From JBBKWH01 sp037968855 (GTDB taxonomy: Bacteria; Pseudomonadota; Gammaproteobacteria; Pseudomonadales; Moraxellaceae), in contig JBBKWH010000029.1 in NCBI GenBank assembly GCA_037968855.1, positions 1 to 27,202 of the forward strand: 27,202 bases of DNA, given 5' to 3'. The position numbers and the translations under genes are program-made. Of this stretch, positions 8,216 to 16,775 are shown piece by piece; the stretch's first letter is position 1, and every line of letters begins with the position of its first letter. A model generated the notes under the pieces. That model worked only from the letters and a program-made list of their open reading frames with translations. It was not told the origin of the DNA and ran no database searches.

Positions 8216-9628
8216 TTAGCACCGTCCATAAATGTCAGTAAATCGAACGATGTCATCTTCACCCAGATAGCCACCCACTTGAACTTCAATCATCACACAA
8301 TCAAGTACGCCTGGATTAGTCAACCGATGAGTTTGGCCCGCTGGAATATAAGTGGATTGATTGGGATGAATCAGAATTTCTTGCTCACCGTTCACCACTT
8401 TGGCAATGCCTGACACCACAATCCAATGTTCACTACGATGATGGTGCATTTGCAAGGACAGACTGCCGCCAGGTTTGACGACGATGCGTTTCATTTTAAA
8501 GCCATCACCCTCCTCAAGCACGGTGTATGTTCCCCAAGGCCTCGCGACTGTACGATGAAGCTTATAGGCTTCATGATTGATTTTTTTAAGCTGAGTGACA
8601 ATCGCTTTAACATCTTGAGCATGGGCGCGATTGGCAACCAGTAGTGCATCGGGTGTATCAACAATAATTAGATCTTCCACACCAACCGTACAGACGAGTC
8701 GATCAGCTTCACTCTTGATAAAGCAGTTATTGGTTTTTTCAAGTAGAACATTGGCTTCAATCTGGTTGCCGTTTGCATCAGGCATGCTGAGATCACCGAT
8801 GGCGTTCCAAGATCCAACGTCGCTCCAGCCTATATCACAGGTCACAACAGAGACGTTTTTTGAGCGTTCCATAATAGCGTAATCAATTGAAATGTCTTCA
8901 AGGACTTCAAAGCACGCTTTAGGGAAGTGAGCTTCAAGATCAATTTCTTCGGTATTGTCCAAGCAGCTCATGACTGCAGCATGTAAGTCAGGTGCGTGAA
9001 TACTTAATTCTTGTAGCAATACGCCAGCTTGAAAACAAAAAATACCGGCGTTCCAAACAAAACGACCAGAGCTGACATACTCGATAGCGGTATTCAGATC
9101 AGGCTTTTCGACAAAAGCCACGACATCGGTTCCTTTAGACTCAATGTAACCGTAGCCTGTTTCTGGATGTGTAGGTTGAATGCCAAACGTAACCAACCTA
9201 CCTTGCGATGCTAGTTGGGTGGCTTGTGCAACAGCAGTGTCAAAAGCGTCTGTCTTGTTGATTAGATGGTCTGCTGATAAGACCAACATCGTGGTGTCAG
9301 AGCCAAATTTTTTGGCAATATAGGCGGCACTAATTGCGATGGCTGGAGCTGTATTTCTGCCGATAGGCTCCAAAAGGTAGTGGTGAGATGGCGGATGTTC
9401 TGTCGATTTAATTGATTCTTTGTACGTGTCTTGGGTCAAAAAAAATAAACTTTCATTAGTTACTGTGATAATCGAGCTGACATCATGCAATTGACAAGCA
9501 CGTTGATAGGTTTTTTGTAGCAGAGATTCGCCATCAGCAAGCTTGATAAACGGTTTTGGATACATCTCACGAGAGACTGGCCATAGGCGTGATCCAGAAC
9601 CGCCAGAAATGATAACAGGAACAAGCAT
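8216..9628 (-). CDS. manC: Mannose-1-phosphate guanylyltransferase / mannose-6-phosphate isomerase (type II)
   Basis: A 470-residue bifunctional enzyme: the N-terminal part makes GDP-mannose from mannose-1-phosphate and GTP, and the C-terminal cupin isomerises fructose-6-phosphate to mannose-6-phosphate. The pyrophosphorylase signature GGSGSRLWPVSREMYPKPF lies at residues 9-27, FVEKP is the sugar-binding element, and DIGWSDVGSW is conserved in the family. The cupin shows HHHRSEHWIVVSGIAKV and GQTHRLTNPG. The reading frame continues 23 codons upstream to 9697, but ATG 9628 (MLVPVIISGG) matches the usual family start and length. It is the first gene of the minus-strand block manC-manB-SGNH. No GDP-mannose-modifying enzyme (for example Gmd) is visible, so mannose itself may enter the polymer. 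Confidence 0.93.
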   Translation of the reverse strand: MLVPVIISGGSGSRLWPVSREMYPKPFIKLADGESLLQKTYQRACQLHDVSSIITVTNESLFFLTQDTYKESIKSTEHPPSHHYLLEPIGRNTAPAIAISAAYIAKKFGSDTTMLVLSADHLINKTDAFDTAVAQATQLASQGRLVTFGIQPTHPETGYGYIESKGTDVVAFVEKPDLNTAIEYVSSGRFVWNAGIFCFQAGVLLQELSIHAPDLHAAVMSCLDNTEEIDLEAHFPKACFEVLEDISIDYAIMERSKNVSVVTCDIGWSDVGSWNAIGDLSMPDANGNQIEANVLLEKTNNCFIKSEADRLVCTVGVEDLIIVDTPDALLVANRAHAQDVKAIVTQLKKINHEAYKLHRTVARPWGTYTVLEEGDGFKMKRIVVKPGGSLSLQMHHHRSEHWIVVSGIAKVVNGEQEILIHPNQSTYIPAGQTHRLTNPGVLDCVMIEVQVGGYLGEDDIVRFTDIYGRC

Positions 9629-9866
9629 ATTAAGACCCACAATAAAAGGTGTCTGCGAAGCAGGATTTTGTCTCAAAGCCTGTTGGTGAGTGCACACGTT
9701 AGGTGGCAGATCATTAAGGCTTTGCCGTGTTCAATACAGCATTGCAACTGTACGCTACCTTAGAATAGCCTGTTAAACTTGTAAACCGAGGATGTATGAA
9801 ATTTGGCCAGAGATGGCGTTAAAAGGCATACATTCACCCAAATCAGCCATAAAGGCAGAAAGATCT

Positions 9867-11051
9867 ATGTGTTCAAGCCGTCGAAAAAAAAGCATGATCA
9901 AGTGGTCTACATCTGTGACAATGCTGGTGTTGACGCAATCTTGGTGTGCAAATGGTGCAGATAGCGCCACTGGCCTAATCCCACTTGATGCCAAGATTCC
10001 TGTTTCTAGCTCGATTGATAATCGAGGGTTGCGAATTTTTGAAGATAAAATGCAGATTAAAAGTGGTAAGGTTCAATATGGGTACTTAATAAATAAAAGT
10101 CATATGACTTTAGACTGTCAAGGCGCCACTTTGGATGGTGGAGGTAAAATTCCTACAGCTGTATTGATCGAGTCTAATGGAAAGCCACTGGAGGATATCG
10201 TAGTCAAAAACTGTATATTTAAGAATTTTAAATATAATGGAATTCGCATTGGATGGTCAATCAAAGATGCTTTGAAGCATTCAATTCATAAAGGTGATTT
10301 GTATCAATATCATCCAAATAATATATTGATACAAAATGTTAGTGTTTTGGATTCTGGTACAGTTGGTGTCTATGTGGATGATTATGTAAGTAATGTAAGA
10401 ATTCTGAATTCTGAGGTTCTAAATAGTGGTTATGTTGGAGTTTACTTTGAATTTTCTTCAAAAGATAACACAATTAAAGATTCACTGATATCTCATAATG
10501 GGCATGGAAGATTGATTAATGGAGTAAGAAATAATATTCGCAGAGAAGGTGTCTCTATAGACTCTTCTGAGAGTAATGTTATTTCTGGTAATGTCTTTAG
10601 CGACAATGCAACAGGATCTATTTTTTTGTACAAGAATTGTCAGGAGCAGGTCACAAAAGGTGGCTCCGTTAAAAGGATACTAGGTGCATCTAGTAATATT
10701 ATTAAAGATAATAAATTTTTCAATGAAAAAGTCGGCGTTTGGATCGCCTCTAGGCAGAGTCGAGATTTGAAAAATTGGGACTGTGGAGATTCATCAATTT
10801 ACCAAGGTCGTTTTTTTTTGGATTATGCGGATGAAAATACGGTTCAGAATAATAACTTTTGTAATGTTGAAAGAGGTGTTATTGTTGAGGGTGATAAAAA
10901 TAAAGTGGTAGAAAATACATTCAAAGGGATGTTTTCTGAGGGCGTTTTTCAACCGATTACGGCTAGACAAAAGTATTTGAATCGTCCTCCCGTTGGAAAT
11001 GTTTATGAAAATAATAGCGTATATAAAAATATTCCGTGTGGGAGTGAATGA
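9867..11051 (+). CDS. Secreted right-handed parallel beta-helix protein
   Basis: A 394-residue exported protein with pectate-lyase/NosD-like beta-helix (PbH1) repeats. Repeating rungs run through most of the protein, for example VKNCIFKNFKYNGIRI, ILIQNVSVLDSGTVGVYV, VRILNSEVLNSGYVGVYF, NVISGNVFSDNATGSIFL, NTVQNNNFCNVERGVIV and KNKVVENTFKGM. The frame is open from ATG 9792, but that codon has its GAGG directly abutting. ATG 9867 puts the basic SSRRKK segment and a hydrophobic core (STSVTMLVLTQSWC) at the N-terminus as a Sec signal; ATG 9894 is a further option. Several cysteines remain in the predicted mature part, which suits a periplasmic location. The stop overlaps the kpsC start by 4 bases. 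Such folds are found in polysaccharide lyases, epimerases and depolymerases, so capsule processing is an inference. No DPHD motif of AlgG-type epimerases was seen. Confidence 0.75.
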   Translation: MCSSRRKKSMIKWSTSVTMLVLTQSWCANGADSATGLIPLDAKIPVSSSIDNRGLRIFEDKMQIKSGKVQYGYLINKSHMTLDCQGATLDGGGKIPTAVLIESNGKPLEDIVVKNCIFKNFKYNGIRIGWSIKDALKHSIHKGDLYQYHPNNILIQNVSVLDSGTVGVYVDDYVSNVRILNSEVLNSGYVGVYFEFSSKDNTIKDSLISHNGHGRLINGVRNNIRREGVSIDSSESNVISGNVFSDNATGSIFLYKNCQEQVTKGGSVKRILGASSNIIKDNKFFNEKVGVWIASRQSRDLKNWDCGDSSIYQGRFFLDYADENTVQNNNFCNVERGVIVEGDKNKVVENTFKGMFSEGVFQPITARQKYLNRPPVGNVYENNSVYKNIPCGSE

Positions 11052-13123
11052 GCTTGAGCTTATTTAATCATGTTGGTATCTATGGCGCTGGAGTTTTGAA
11101 AAATAAATGGATCCAACAATTTATTGGTTCTTCAATACATTTGATTGGTTTTTCAGCAGGTTTTTTTAAGAAAAAACCTGATTGTGTTGTAATCTGGGGT
11201 CGTAAGCCAAGTGCTATTAGAGGTATGCGCTATGCAAAAAAAAATAAAAGTAAAATTTGTACGATAGAAGATGGTTTTATTCGCTCAGTTGGTTTGGGTG
11301 CTGATGGATACGATGCGCTATCAATGGTTGTGGATTTTTCTGGTATTTATTTTGATGCTCATCAGTCTTCTGATTTAGAGTGTTTGATCAATAGTGGTGA
11401 GGATCAAAAAGAACGTGCGTTAGCATTGATTGAGATGATTCAAAATTATGAGCTGTCAAAGTACAATCACGCGCCAGTCGTTAAGCTCGTATTAGAAAGA
11501 AAAGAGAATATTTTAGTGATTGATCAAACGTTTGGTGATCAATCTATTTGTTATAGTGGTGCAGATGCCGCAAGCTTTCAACGGATGCTTGATATTGCAA
11601 TAAAAAATCATCCTGATGCGACTATTTGGGTAAAAACCCATCCTGAGGTGACTTCAAACATTAAAAAAGGTCATCTATCAGGTGTGTTAGTACATGACAA
11701 TGTTCGATTGTTGACGGATCTTATGAATCCGATTGCGCTTTTAAAGCAAATGGATGAGGTCTATGTTGTTTGCTCTCATATGGGCTTTGAAGCATTGATG
11801 TTAGGCAAAAAAGTTCACTGTTTTGGTGTGCCTTGGTACTCAGGCTGGGGCTTAACAGATGATACTCATGCTGCATTATATATCTTAAATGGTCGTCGTA
11901 ATGTATCAAGGTCTTTAACGCAGTTGATAACTGCTGCATATTTTAATTATGCGAGATATGTTAACCCTATTACTGAGAAGCGATGTGAGATAGAGGATAT
12001 TATTCATATACTTATTGAGCAGAAAAAGTGGAATGACTTGTTGCGTGGTCGAGTGGCCTTAGTTGGCTTTAGTCCATGGAAACGTCGTTTTATTAAGGAT
12101 TTTTTAAAGCTGCCTTCTGTGGATTTACGTTTTTTTAAGTCATTTAAAGCTGTGGTGTCTGAAGATTTTGATCATTTAGTTGTTTGGGGAAGTGCGGATA
12201 TTCCTAATACACTTGATCACAACTCGAAAAAGTTTTGGCGAATGGAGGATGGCTTTGTCCGGTCTGTTGGTCTGGGTGCTTTTTTGATTCGTCCGGTCTC
12301 AATTGTCTTGGATGATGTGGGAATCTATTACGACTCCACCTGTGCATCTCGCTTAGATCATTTATTAAGTCATATTCATCTGAGCTCTATCAAATGTCAT
12401 GAAGCTCAACTATTAATTGAGAAAATTGTTGGTGATGGATTAAGCAAGTACAATGTCGGTAGTGTGGTTTCTAGTGACCCTTGGTCTTGGGTTGAGCCAG
12501 AGAGGCGACGTATTTTAGTACCTGGTCAGGTTGAGGATGACGCTTCTATTCGTATGGGTGCTCGAGATATTTGTGATAATGAGTCGTTACTCACGACGGT
12601 TAGAAGTGCTTATCCTGATGCTTTTATCATCTATAAGCCGCATCCTGATGTTGTTGCTGGATTACGTAAGGGTCATGTGAATAATCCTGTTAGGCGGCAG
12701 CTTGCAGATATTGTTGTAACAGATTTAGCAATGCCAATTTGCTTAAAATATGTGGATCAAGTACATACCATGACGTCCTTAACTGGATTTGAAGCATTGC
12801 TTCGAGGCGTCCGTGTTTTTTGTTATGGCATGCCTTTTTATGCGGGTTGGGGGCTAACGGTTGATCGTCATCATCACAACGATCGTGTGAGGCATTTGAC
12901 GTTAGAAGAGCTGGTTTATGGCGTTTTCAAGGAGTATCCATTGTACTCTATACAAAAAGAAACGTCCTTATGCGCTATGATGGATGCTATTGAGTATGTT
13001 GCAACACATCGAAATGACCAACTATCGTCTGTTCAGCATGCTTTATCTCGATTGATACGCTTTAGAGTCAAGTTTCTTGGAAAATTAAAAAAATCACGGG
13101 CAGATGCAAAAAGGCACACATAA
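11048..13123 (+). CDS. kpsC: KpsC capsule linker beta-Kdo glycosyltransferase (duplicated domain)
   Basis: A 691-residue cytoplasmic enzyme of the KpsC family, which extends the Kdo linker on the phosphatidylglycerol anchor of ATP-dependent capsules with alternating beta-Kdo linkages. The protein is an internal duplication: IEDGFIRSVGLG (about 73-84) is mirrored by MEDGFVRSVGLG (about 398-409), KTHPEV (about 196) by KPHPDV (about 530), and PWYSGWGLT by PFYAGWGLT. Both copies keep the Glu-Asp and His-Pro motifs, so both catalytic domains appear intact, in line with the known two-active-site KpsC. Length is usual. The start codon overlaps the beta-helix gene stop (ATGA), with GGAG 3 bases before it, which indicates translational coupling. 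Confidence 0.93.
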   Translation: MSLSLFNHVGIYGAGVLKNKWIQQFIGSSIHLIGFSAGFFKKKPDCVVIWGRKPSAIRGMRYAKKNKSKICTIEDGFIRSVGLGADGYDALSMVVDFSGIYFDAHQSSDLECLINSGEDQKERALALIEMIQNYELSKYNHAPVVKLVLERKENILVIDQTFGDQSICYSGADAASFQRMLDIAIKNHPDATIWVKTHPEVTSNIKKGHLSGVLVHDNVRLLTDLMNPIALLKQMDEVYVVCSHMGFEALMLGKKVHCFGVPWYSGWGLTDDTHAALYILNGRRNVSRSLTQLITAAYFNYARYVNPITEKRCEIEDIIHILIEQKKWNDLLRGRVALVGFSPWKRRFIKDFLKLPSVDLRFFKSFKAVVSEDFDHLVVWGSADIPNTLDHNSKKFWRMEDGFVRSVGLGAFLIRPVSIVLDDVGIYYDSTCASRLDHLLSHIHLSSIKCHEAQLLIEKIVGDGLSKYNVGSVVSSDPWSWVEPERRRILVPGQVEDDASIRMGARDICDNESLLTTVRSAYPDAFIIYKPHPDVVAGLRKGHVNNPVRRQLADIVVTDLAMPICLKYVDQVHTMTSLTGFEALLRGVRVFCYGMPFYAGWGLTVDRHHHNDRVRHLTLEELVYGVFKEYPLYSIQKETSLCAMMDAIEYVATHRNDQLSSVQHALSRLIRFRVKFLGKLKKSRADAKRHT

Positions 13124-13203
13124 ACGCCATGATTTAATGTGCCTTGTTCGTGTACTTTAAGACAAATGCAAAGAATGGCGGAATTTTGGAGTGATCTCAA
13201 CGT

Positions 13204-14448
13204 ATGGCCTTAGCCGATTTGCTTTCATCAAAACGAGTTTTGATGCTCCAAGGACCAATGGGTGGATTTTTTAGTCATCTTTATGATTGGCTTAAAGAGC
13301 AACACATAGACTGCCATAAAGTAAACTTTAACGGTGGCGATCGACTGTTTTTTGGTGGTGAGCATGCATTGGACTATAGTGGTCAACTTGATGACTTCCA
13401 AGGGTGGTTAGCACAGACTGTCAAGCGTCTTCAGATTGATACGATCTTATGTTTTGGCGATTGTCGCTTGTATCACATTGAAGCCAAAAGATTTTGTCAA
13501 AATACTAATGTTCGTTTTATGGTGTTTGAAGAGGGCTATCTTCGTCCTGATTACATTACATTGGAGCTAGATGGGGTCAATGCATTTTCTGGCATTCATC
13601 CATCCCAAATTGAAAAAACGCCACAGGCTCACGATCATCCGTTACCGACCAATTCTAGTTTTTTATTGGTGATTTGGTCTGCATGTCTATATTACATCGC
13701 ATGGATGGTGATGCACTGGCGCTATCCGCATTATCAGCATCATCGCTTGTTGTCTCCCGCTCAGGAGGTCATGGCATGGTTTTTAGCGTTGATTCGACGA
13801 GTGGGCTATTACATCCCTGATCATATGAAGCAGCAGCGTATTCGTCAGCATTGGCAAGGACATTATTATATCGTTGCCTTGCAAGTGCATAACGATAGCC
13901 AAGTCCGTGTCCATAGTGATTACGGCGACGTGTCTGAATTTATTCGTGAGACTATGACCTCTTTTGCAGCGCATGCGAAAACGGATCAGTATTTGGTGGT
14001 CAAGCATCACCCTATGGATCGTGGCTATCGTAATTATGGTCCACTGATCCAATCGATTGGGGCGCAGCTTGGTGTTGCTGATCGTGTCTTGTATGTTTGT
14101 GACGTTCATCTGCCCTCATTGATTCGTGGCAGTCTAGGCTTGATCGCGATTAACAGTACCACTGGCTTGCAGGCATTGTTTCATGGTAAGCCTGTGAAGG
14201 TGATGGGTCGAGCAATTTATGATTTGCCGCGTTTAACATCGCAGTGCGCTTTGGACCAGTTTTGGTGTCAGCCTGAGTCTGTTGATCGTGAGTATTATTT
14301 ACGCTTTCGAGAGCTGTTGTTGACCCAATCTCAGTTAAATGGTTCGTTTTACGGCGACTCGCCATGGATGAGCGCATTGGCTCAGCGTTCTGTTTTATCA
14401 TCCAATCTGCCCTCGACGTCGATTCCTGTGCTTCGTCGTAATGGTTGA
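13204..14448 (+). CDS. kpsS: KpsS capsule linker Kdo transferase
   Basis: A 414-residue KpsS-family protein, which adds the first beta-Kdo to lyso-phosphatidylglycerol and so starts the capsule anchor that KpsC extends. Family features are the N-terminal LMLQGPMGGFFSHLYDWL and VNFNGGDRLFF, the motif FEEGYLRPDYITLE (about 108-121), the His-Pro motif VVKHHPMDRGY (about 266) and INSTTGLQALFHGKPV near residue 318. The gene follows kpsC after 80 bases, with GGAG about 13 bases before the start, a rather long spacing. Its 3' end overlaps the thioesterase gene by 8 bases, tying the capsule locus to the housekeeping run. Confidence 0.92.
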   Translation: MALADLLSSKRVLMLQGPMGGFFSHLYDWLKEQHIDCHKVNFNGGDRLFFGGEHALDYSGQLDDFQGWLAQTVKRLQIDTILCFGDCRLYHIEAKRFCQNTNVRFMVFEEGYLRPDYITLELDGVNAFSGIHPSQIEKTPQAHDHPLPTNSSFLLVIWSACLYYIAWMVMHWRYPHYQHHRLLSPAQEVMAWFLALIRRVGYYIPDHMKQQRIRQHWQGHYYIVALQVHNDSQVRVHSDYGDVSEFIRETMTSFAAHAKTDQYLVVKHHPMDRGYRNYGPLIQSIGAQLGVADRVLYVCDVHLPSLIRGSLGLIAINSTTGLQALFHGKPVKVMGRAIYDLPRLTSQCALDQFWCQPESVDREYYLRFRELLLTQSQLNGSFYGDSPWMSALAQRSVLSSNLPSTSIPVLRRNG

Positions 14449-14872
14449 GCGCTTTAGTCTGCAAAAGCAGGTAAGCACTGAGCATCTAGATCAGTTGGGT
14501 CATATGAATAATGTGGTGTATCTACAGTGGATGGAGCAGTTGGCTTGGGCGCATTCTGAGAGTCTTGGTTTGGGATGGGGCGAGTATCAGCGCTTAGATG
14601 CTGCGATGGTAGCACGTGAACATCATTTGTCTTATCAGGCCGCGTGTTTTGTAGGCGATGCATTGTTATGTCAGACATGGTTGGGGCTGAGCAATGGCTT
14701 GCGACTGATGCGACATTACTGCTTTGTACGCAAGTCTGACCAGCTTGAGGTGTTTTCTGCCCAGACGTTGTGGGTCTGTGTGCGGCTTTCGACGGGTAAA
14801 GCCTTGCGCATGCCAGCTGTATTCCGATCAGCGTATGGTTCGAGCGAAGACGCTTCACCTGTGCAAGAGTAA
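14441..14872 (+). CDS. Acyl-CoA thioesterase, 4HBT/YbgC-like hot-dog fold
   Basis: A 143-residue single hot-dog-domain thioesterase, probably hydrolysing an acyl-CoA in the cytoplasm. The family core is near the N-terminus: HLDQLGHMNNVVYLQWME, where the Asp is the expected catalytic residue and GHMNN the conserved turn, followed by the long helix. It resembles the 4-hydroxybenzoyl-CoA/YbgC group, but no further residue pins the substrate. The ATG lies inside kpsS with an 8-base overlap, and lepA follows after 48 bases. An antisense frame covers the same bases and is judged spurious. A part in capsule lipid-anchor metabolism is conceivable, but only the overlap supports it. Confidence 0.8.
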   Translation: MVERFSLQKQVSTEHLDQLGHMNNVVYLQWMEQLAWAHSESLGLGWGEYQRLDAAMVAREHHLSYQAACFVGDALLCQTWLGLSNGLRLMRHYCFVRKSDQLEVFSAQTLWVCVRLSTGKALRMPAVFRSAYGSSEDASPVQE

Positions 14873-14920
14873 AATGCGGTAGAATGCGGCGGTTTCCATT
14901 CGTTAGGCCTTGATTCTGCC

Positions 14921-16720
14921 GTGACCGACATTTCGCATATTCGTAATTTTTCTATTATTGCCCACATCGATCATGGCAAGTCGACCCTTGCCGACCGGTT
15001 TATTCAAAAATGCGGTGGCTTGCAAGATCGTGAGATGCAGGCTCAGGTGCTTGATTCGATGGATCTTGAGCGTGAGCGTGGGATTACCATTAAAGCCCAT
15101 TCTGTCACGCTTTATTACACACATCCCAATGGCGAGCGTTATCAATTAAACTTTATTGATACGCCAGGCCACGTCGATTTTTCTTATGAGGTGTCTCGTA
15201 GCTTGGCTGCGTGTGAAGGCGCTTTGTTGGTGGTTGATGCCGCGCAAGGGGTTGAAGCGCAGTCAGTTGCGAACTGTTATACCGCGATTGACCAAGGTCT
15301 TGAGGTCTTGCCAGTCCTGAACAAGATTGATCTGCCGCAGGTTGAACCTGAACGGGTCATCCATGAAATCGAAGAGATCATTGGGATTGAGGCTGCAGAT
15401 GCCCCTCGTGTTTCAGCAAAAACCGGCTTAGGTGTTGACGAGTTACTGGCGATATTGGTGGAGCGCATCCCTGCGCCTGTAGGTGATCGTGAAGCACCCT
15501 TACAAGCGCTGATCATTGATTCATGGTTTGATAATTACTTGGGTGTGGTCTCTCTGGTTCGGGTCAAACATGGTCGCATTAAAAAAGGCGACCGTATGTT
15601 GGTCAAGTCAACGGGTTCGTCGCACCCTGTGACTTCGGTAGGTGTGTTTAACCCTAAGCATTTTGAAACAGGTATTTTGGAAGCTGGTGAAGTTGGTTTT
15701 GTGATTGCCGGCATTAAGGATATTTTTGGTGCGCCTGTCGGCGATACCATTACCCATCCACAAACACCTGATGTTGCAATGCTGCCAGGCTTTAAACAGG
15801 TTAAGCCGCAGGTTTACGCGGGATTATTTCCAGTTGATTCGAGTGATTTTGAGAATTTTCGCGAAGCACTGCAAAAGCTTAAGATCAATGATTCTGCGCT
15901 GTTTTTTGAGCCAGAGTCGTCGGATGCGTTGGGTTTTGGCTTCCGTTGTGGCTTTTTAGGTATGTTGCACATGGAGATCGTACAAGAGCGTCTTGAGCGT
16001 GAGTACAATCTTGATCTGATTACCACCGCACCCACCGTTATTTATGAAGCCGTCAAGAAAAATGGCGAACTGATGCATCTAGATAGCCCATCAAAAATGC
16101 CAGAAGGCGGTACAGTTGATGAGCTACGTGAACCGATCGCTGAATGTCATATTTTGGTGCCACAAGAGTATCTCGGTAATGTGATTACTTTGTGTATTGA
16201 GCGTCGTGGTGTGCAAAAAGACATGAAGTTTCTGGGTAAGCAAGTGTCGCTGACGTTTGAAGTGCCCATGGCTGAAGTGGTGTTGGATTTCTTCGATAAG
16301 TTAAAATCTTGTTCGCGTGGTTTTGCATCGCTCGATTATAGTTTTGTGCGGTTCCAAGCGGCGCGTTTGGTCAAAATTGATATTTTGATTAATGGTGAGC
16401 GAGTCGATGCGTTGGCCATGATTGTGCATATGGATAACTCACGCTATCGCGGTAATGCGGTGGTGGAAAAAATGAAAGAGTTGATTCCAAAACAAATGTT
16501 TGATGTGGCGATTCAGGCGGCGATTGGTGGTCAGGTGATTGCACGTAGTACTGTCAAAGCCATGCGTAAAGACGTTCTGGCCAAGTGCTATGGTGGCGAT
16601 GTGTCACGTAAGAAAAAATTGCTGTCTAAACAGAAAGAAGGCAAAAAGCGCATGAAACAAGTTGGCCGTGTGGAGATTCCACAAGAGGCGTTCTTGGCTG
16701 TGCTGAAGGTTGATCGCTAA
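14921..16720 (+). CDS. lepA: Elongation factor 4 (LepA), ribosome back-translocase GTPase
   Basis: A 599-residue translational GTPase, the same length as E. coli LepA. G-domain motifs are AHIDHGKST (P-loop), RERGITIKAHSV (switch I), DTPGHVDF (G3) and NKIDLP (G4). Later domains include GFRCGFLGMLHMEIVQERLE and the LepA-specific C-terminal region with DVSRKKKLLSKQKEGKKRMK. The start is GTG at 14921 (VTDISHIRNFSIIAHIDHG), without a strong Shine-Dalgarno sequence. It is followed by lepB 55 bases downstream, the classical pairing. Confidence 0.97.
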   Translation: MTDISHIRNFSIIAHIDHGKSTLADRFIQKCGGLQDREMQAQVLDSMDLERERGITIKAHSVTLYYTHPNGERYQLNFIDTPGHVDFSYEVSRSLAACEGALLVVDAAQGVEAQSVANCYTAIDQGLEVLPVLNKIDLPQVEPERVIHEIEEIIGIEAADAPRVSAKTGLGVDELLAILVERIPAPVGDREAPLQALIIDSWFDNYLGVVSLVRVKHGRIKKGDRMLVKSTGSSHPVTSVGVFNPKHFETGILEAGEVGFVIAGIKDIFGAPVGDTITHPQTPDVAMLPGFKQVKPQVYAGLFPVDSSDFENFREALQKLKINDSALFFEPESSDALGFGFRCGFLGMLHMEIVQERLEREYNLDLITTAPTVIYEAVKKNGELMHLDSPSKMPEGGTVDELREPIAECHILVPQEYLGNVITLCIERRGVQKDMKFLGKQVSLTFEVPMAEVVLDFFDKLKSCSRGFASLDYSFVRFQAARLVKIDILINGERVDALAMIVHMDNSRYRGNAVVEKMKELIPKQMFDVAIQAAIGGQVIARSTVKAMRKDVLAKCYGGDVSRKKKLLSKQKEGKKRMKQVGRVEIPQEAFLAVLKVDR

Positions 16721-16775
16721 GCTTGATTGGCTGCTGATATTGATAAACCCAACCGATAGCCGGTGACCGGAGTGG

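Noticed and set aside
13110..13157. Inverted repeat AAGGCACA ... TGTGCCTT after kpsC
   Set aside because: The stem is 8 bp with a loop of about 18 bases and no T-run on the plus strand. The T-run is on the minus strand, where no gene ends, so a terminator is not supported.
14150..14485. Antisense open frame of 111 codons over the kpsS end
   Set aside because: It lies wholly opposite kpsS and its product shows no signal, domain or ribosome binding site.
14454..14858. Antisense open frame of 134 codons over the thioesterase gene
   Set aside because: The plus-strand product has a clear hot-dog thioesterase motif. The antisense product is low-complexity and Ser/Thr/His/Pro-rich, and resembles no family I recognise.
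14854..14885. Possible lepA promoter (TTCACC and TAGAAT)
   Set aside because: The spacing is about 20 bases and the -35 match is poor; lepA may be read from upstream.
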